Shown in pieces: positions 5,963 to 7,050 of a DNA stretch of 7,050 nt. Both the position numbers and the translations under genes were made by a program. The stretch is from Flavobacteriales bacterium UBA5871. GTDB taxonomy: Bacteria > Bacteroidota > Bacteroidia > Flavobacteriales_D > Crocinitomicaceae. Each line of letters starts with the position of its first letter. Positions within the stretch are counted from its first letter, which is position 1. Under the pieces are notes generated by a model that did no database searches, was not told the origin of the DNA, and worked only from the letters and a program-made list of their open reading frames with translations. The DNA lies in assembly GCA_002432085.1 (NCBI GenBank), contig DJFN01000263.1, positions 42,200 to 49,249 on the forward strand, read 5' to 3'.

Positions 5963-7050
5963 TACGACAAATGTCGTAGATGACATTGGACCGTCGTTCC
6001 TTTTCCTTCCGATGAGTGTAATTGGAACGTTCCACCCAGCTGTTCGCAACGGTGACGCATGTTGACGAGCCCGTTTCCATCCGAAGCTGCACGGGCGTCG
6101 AATCCGTTGCCGTTATCCGCAATTTCGAAGATCAATCCTTCGCCATTGGCCTTACAGCTAACGGTCAAACGTGTGGCTTGTGCATATTTCAGACTGTTCT
6201 GGATCGCTTCCTGCCCGATGCGGAACAGGTTGAGCATTTCGATGGCTTTCAGCGACGGATTGGTATTCAATTCATTCCGCAGAACCAGCTCGACCGGAAT
6301 TTTCGAGCGCAATTCTTCCAGTTTCCGGAAAAGCAGTCCAACGGAGCCGTCTTCGGCGTTCATGGCCCAGATCGTACTTCGGAGCTCCTGCATGGTGTTG
6401 CGCCCGAAGCTGCTCAGGTCGCGGATGTTGTTCACCAGCCGGTCGTTTTCCGAAACGGCGTAGGTGAGGTTGTCCATCGAGCTGATCATATAAGTGAGCT
6501 GCGATCCGATATTGTCGTGCAGCTCGCGGGAAATTTCCAGCTTCTGTTCGTTCAGCTCGCGCTCGCGGCGCAATTGCTCGTTCTTTTTCGTCAGCTCGAT
6601 CTCTTCGAGCGCCTTTTTTCGTTTCAGATACAGATTCCGCAGCAGGAATCCGCCGATCATCAGCACCAGCAGAATGATGCCCAATAATAAGAACATTCGT
6701 TCGCGCGCTTTGGAAATACGCAGCTGCGCCTGGGCGATCTGTTTGTCCTTTTTGACGTTTTTCAGCTGTTCGGCCGTCAGCTCGCGCTCTTTTTCGGCCG
6801 TCTGGTACTTCGCATACATTTCGGAGATGGCCGTATTTTTCTGGAAAAGCTGTATACTGTCCTTATAAGCGGCTACAAGTATCATGTATTTGTATGCAGT
6901 CTGAAAATCGCCCTGCGCTTTTGCCAGATTGGCCAGCCCTTCATACGCATTGTGGATCTGTTTGTAGGATTTCGTATAAATGCTGTTCTCCAAACCGATT
7001 TTGTAATAGTAAGCAGCGCTGTCGAGCTCTTTCTTGTATTCGAACACGTT
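5959..7050 (-). CDS. TPR-containing sensor histidine kinase, HisKA_3 family (5' end outside window)
   Basis: The visible 3' portion encodes 364 residues; the frame is open to the right edge (a GTG at 7047 is preceded by an in-frame Asn codon), so the true start lies outside. Counting from that GTG: TPR-like helices about 1-68 (AYYYKIGLE, AYEGLANLAKAQGDFQTAYKY), a charged coiled coil about 74-115, one transmembrane helix about 118-138, and a second coiled coil about 141-172. The HisKA_3 dimerisation region has phospho-accepting H177 in SRELHDNIGSQL. The HATPase_c domain has N-box N284 (GQEAIQNSLKYA), DNGNGFD (311-317), GNGLVNM (324-330) and GKGTTV (348-353). One TM segment after TPRs suggests an extracytoplasmic or membrane-proximal TPR sensor. 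It should autophosphorylate and signal to the adjacent NarL/FixJ regulator. The signal is unknown. Confidence 0.94.
   Translation of the reverse strand, partial: NVFEYKKELDSAAYYYKIGLENSIYTKSYKQIHNAYEGLANLAKAQGDFQTAYKYMILVAAYKDSIQLFQKNTAISEMYAKYQTAEKERELTAEQLKNVKKDKQIAQAQLRISKARERMFLLLGIILLVLMIGGFLLRNLYLKRKKALEEIELTKKNEQLRRERELNEQKLEISRELHDNIGSQLTYMISSMDNLTYAVSENDRLVNNIRDLSSFGRNTMQELRSTIWAMNAEDGSVGLLFRKLEELRSKIPVELVLRNELNTNPSLKAIEMLNLFRIGQEAIQNSLKYAQATRLTVSCKANGEGLIFEIADNGNGFDARAASDGNGLVNMRHRCEQLGGTFQLHSSEGKGTTVQCHLRHLSY
5963..5978. promoter_or_regulatory. Perfect 7-2-7 inverted heptamer, candidate NarL-type operator
   Basis: TACGACA (5963-5969) and TGTCGTA (5972-5978) are perfect inverted heptamers separated by AA. 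NarL-family regulators are known to bind inverted heptamers with 2-bp spacing (E. coli NarL, consensus TACYYMT); only the TAC of that consensus is shared here. The site overlaps the last codons of the kinase gene and abuts the -33 element of the candidate regulator promoter, centred about 42-45 bp upstream of the predicted start. As RNA it could instead form a 6-bp hairpin with an ATTT loop. Confidence 0.4.

Noticed and set aside
6022..6687. Plus-strand open frame of 221 codons antisense to the histidine kinase
   Set aside because: It is fully antisense to the HisKA_3/HATPase region with all motifs intact on the other strand. The product has no recognisable domain, and the frame reflects the kinase's codon bias.
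7045..7047. GTG as the true start of the histidine kinase
   Set aside because: The frame continues open to the window edge, and a TPR sensor kinase of this type should have more N-terminal sequence (further TPRs and probably a signal peptide). The gene is truncated by the window, not starting there.

Overview
The window reads as a chromosomal housekeeping segment of a member of the Bacteroidota, probably Flavobacteriales or a close relative. The evidence is the protein style of FtsH, RsfS and PyrE, the near absence of Shine-Dalgarno sequences, several matches to the Bacteroidota promoter -7 element TAnnTTTG, and a hybrid-type TPR histidine kinase paired with a NarL/FixJ regulator. Coding regions look moderate in G+C, while two intergenic spacers are strikingly AT-rich. 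I see no mobile element, phage gene, CRISPR array, tRNA or rRNA. Genus is not assignable by eye.

Layout from left to right: an untranslated strip (1-124) holds a G/C hairpin and the intrinsic terminator of the following minus-strand operon. Then comes rsfS-ftsH (minus; ribosome silencing factor, then membrane AAA+ zinc protease). birA (plus; biotin-protein ligase without a DNA-binding domain) is divergent from rsfS. It converges on pyrE plus a small START/SRPBCC-like gene (minus, 1 nt apart). pyrE is divergent from a Nudix hydrolase gene (plus), with only 8 bp between the two start codons. The Nudix gene converges on a two-component system (minus): a TPR-transmembrane-HisKA_3 histidine kinase running off the right edge, followed by its NarL/FixJ response regulator.

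Functionally the segment combines protein quality control (FtsH), translation shutdown (RsfS), cofactor attachment (BirA), pyrimidine synthesis (PyrE), nucleotide hydrolysis (Nudix) and signal transduction. No new enzymatic system is evident. The unusual content lies in non-coding architecture: (i) both convergent gene junctions are filled by inward-facing arrays of 7-nt repeats, one of which supplies the C-terminus and stop codon of the Nudix protein; (ii) the pyrE/Nudix divergent pair has promoter candidates buried in each other's gene; (iii) a perfect 7-2-7 inverted heptamer upstream of the response-regulator gene has the geometry of a NarL-type operator; (iv) two face-to-face -7 elements share a palindrome between rsfS and birA.
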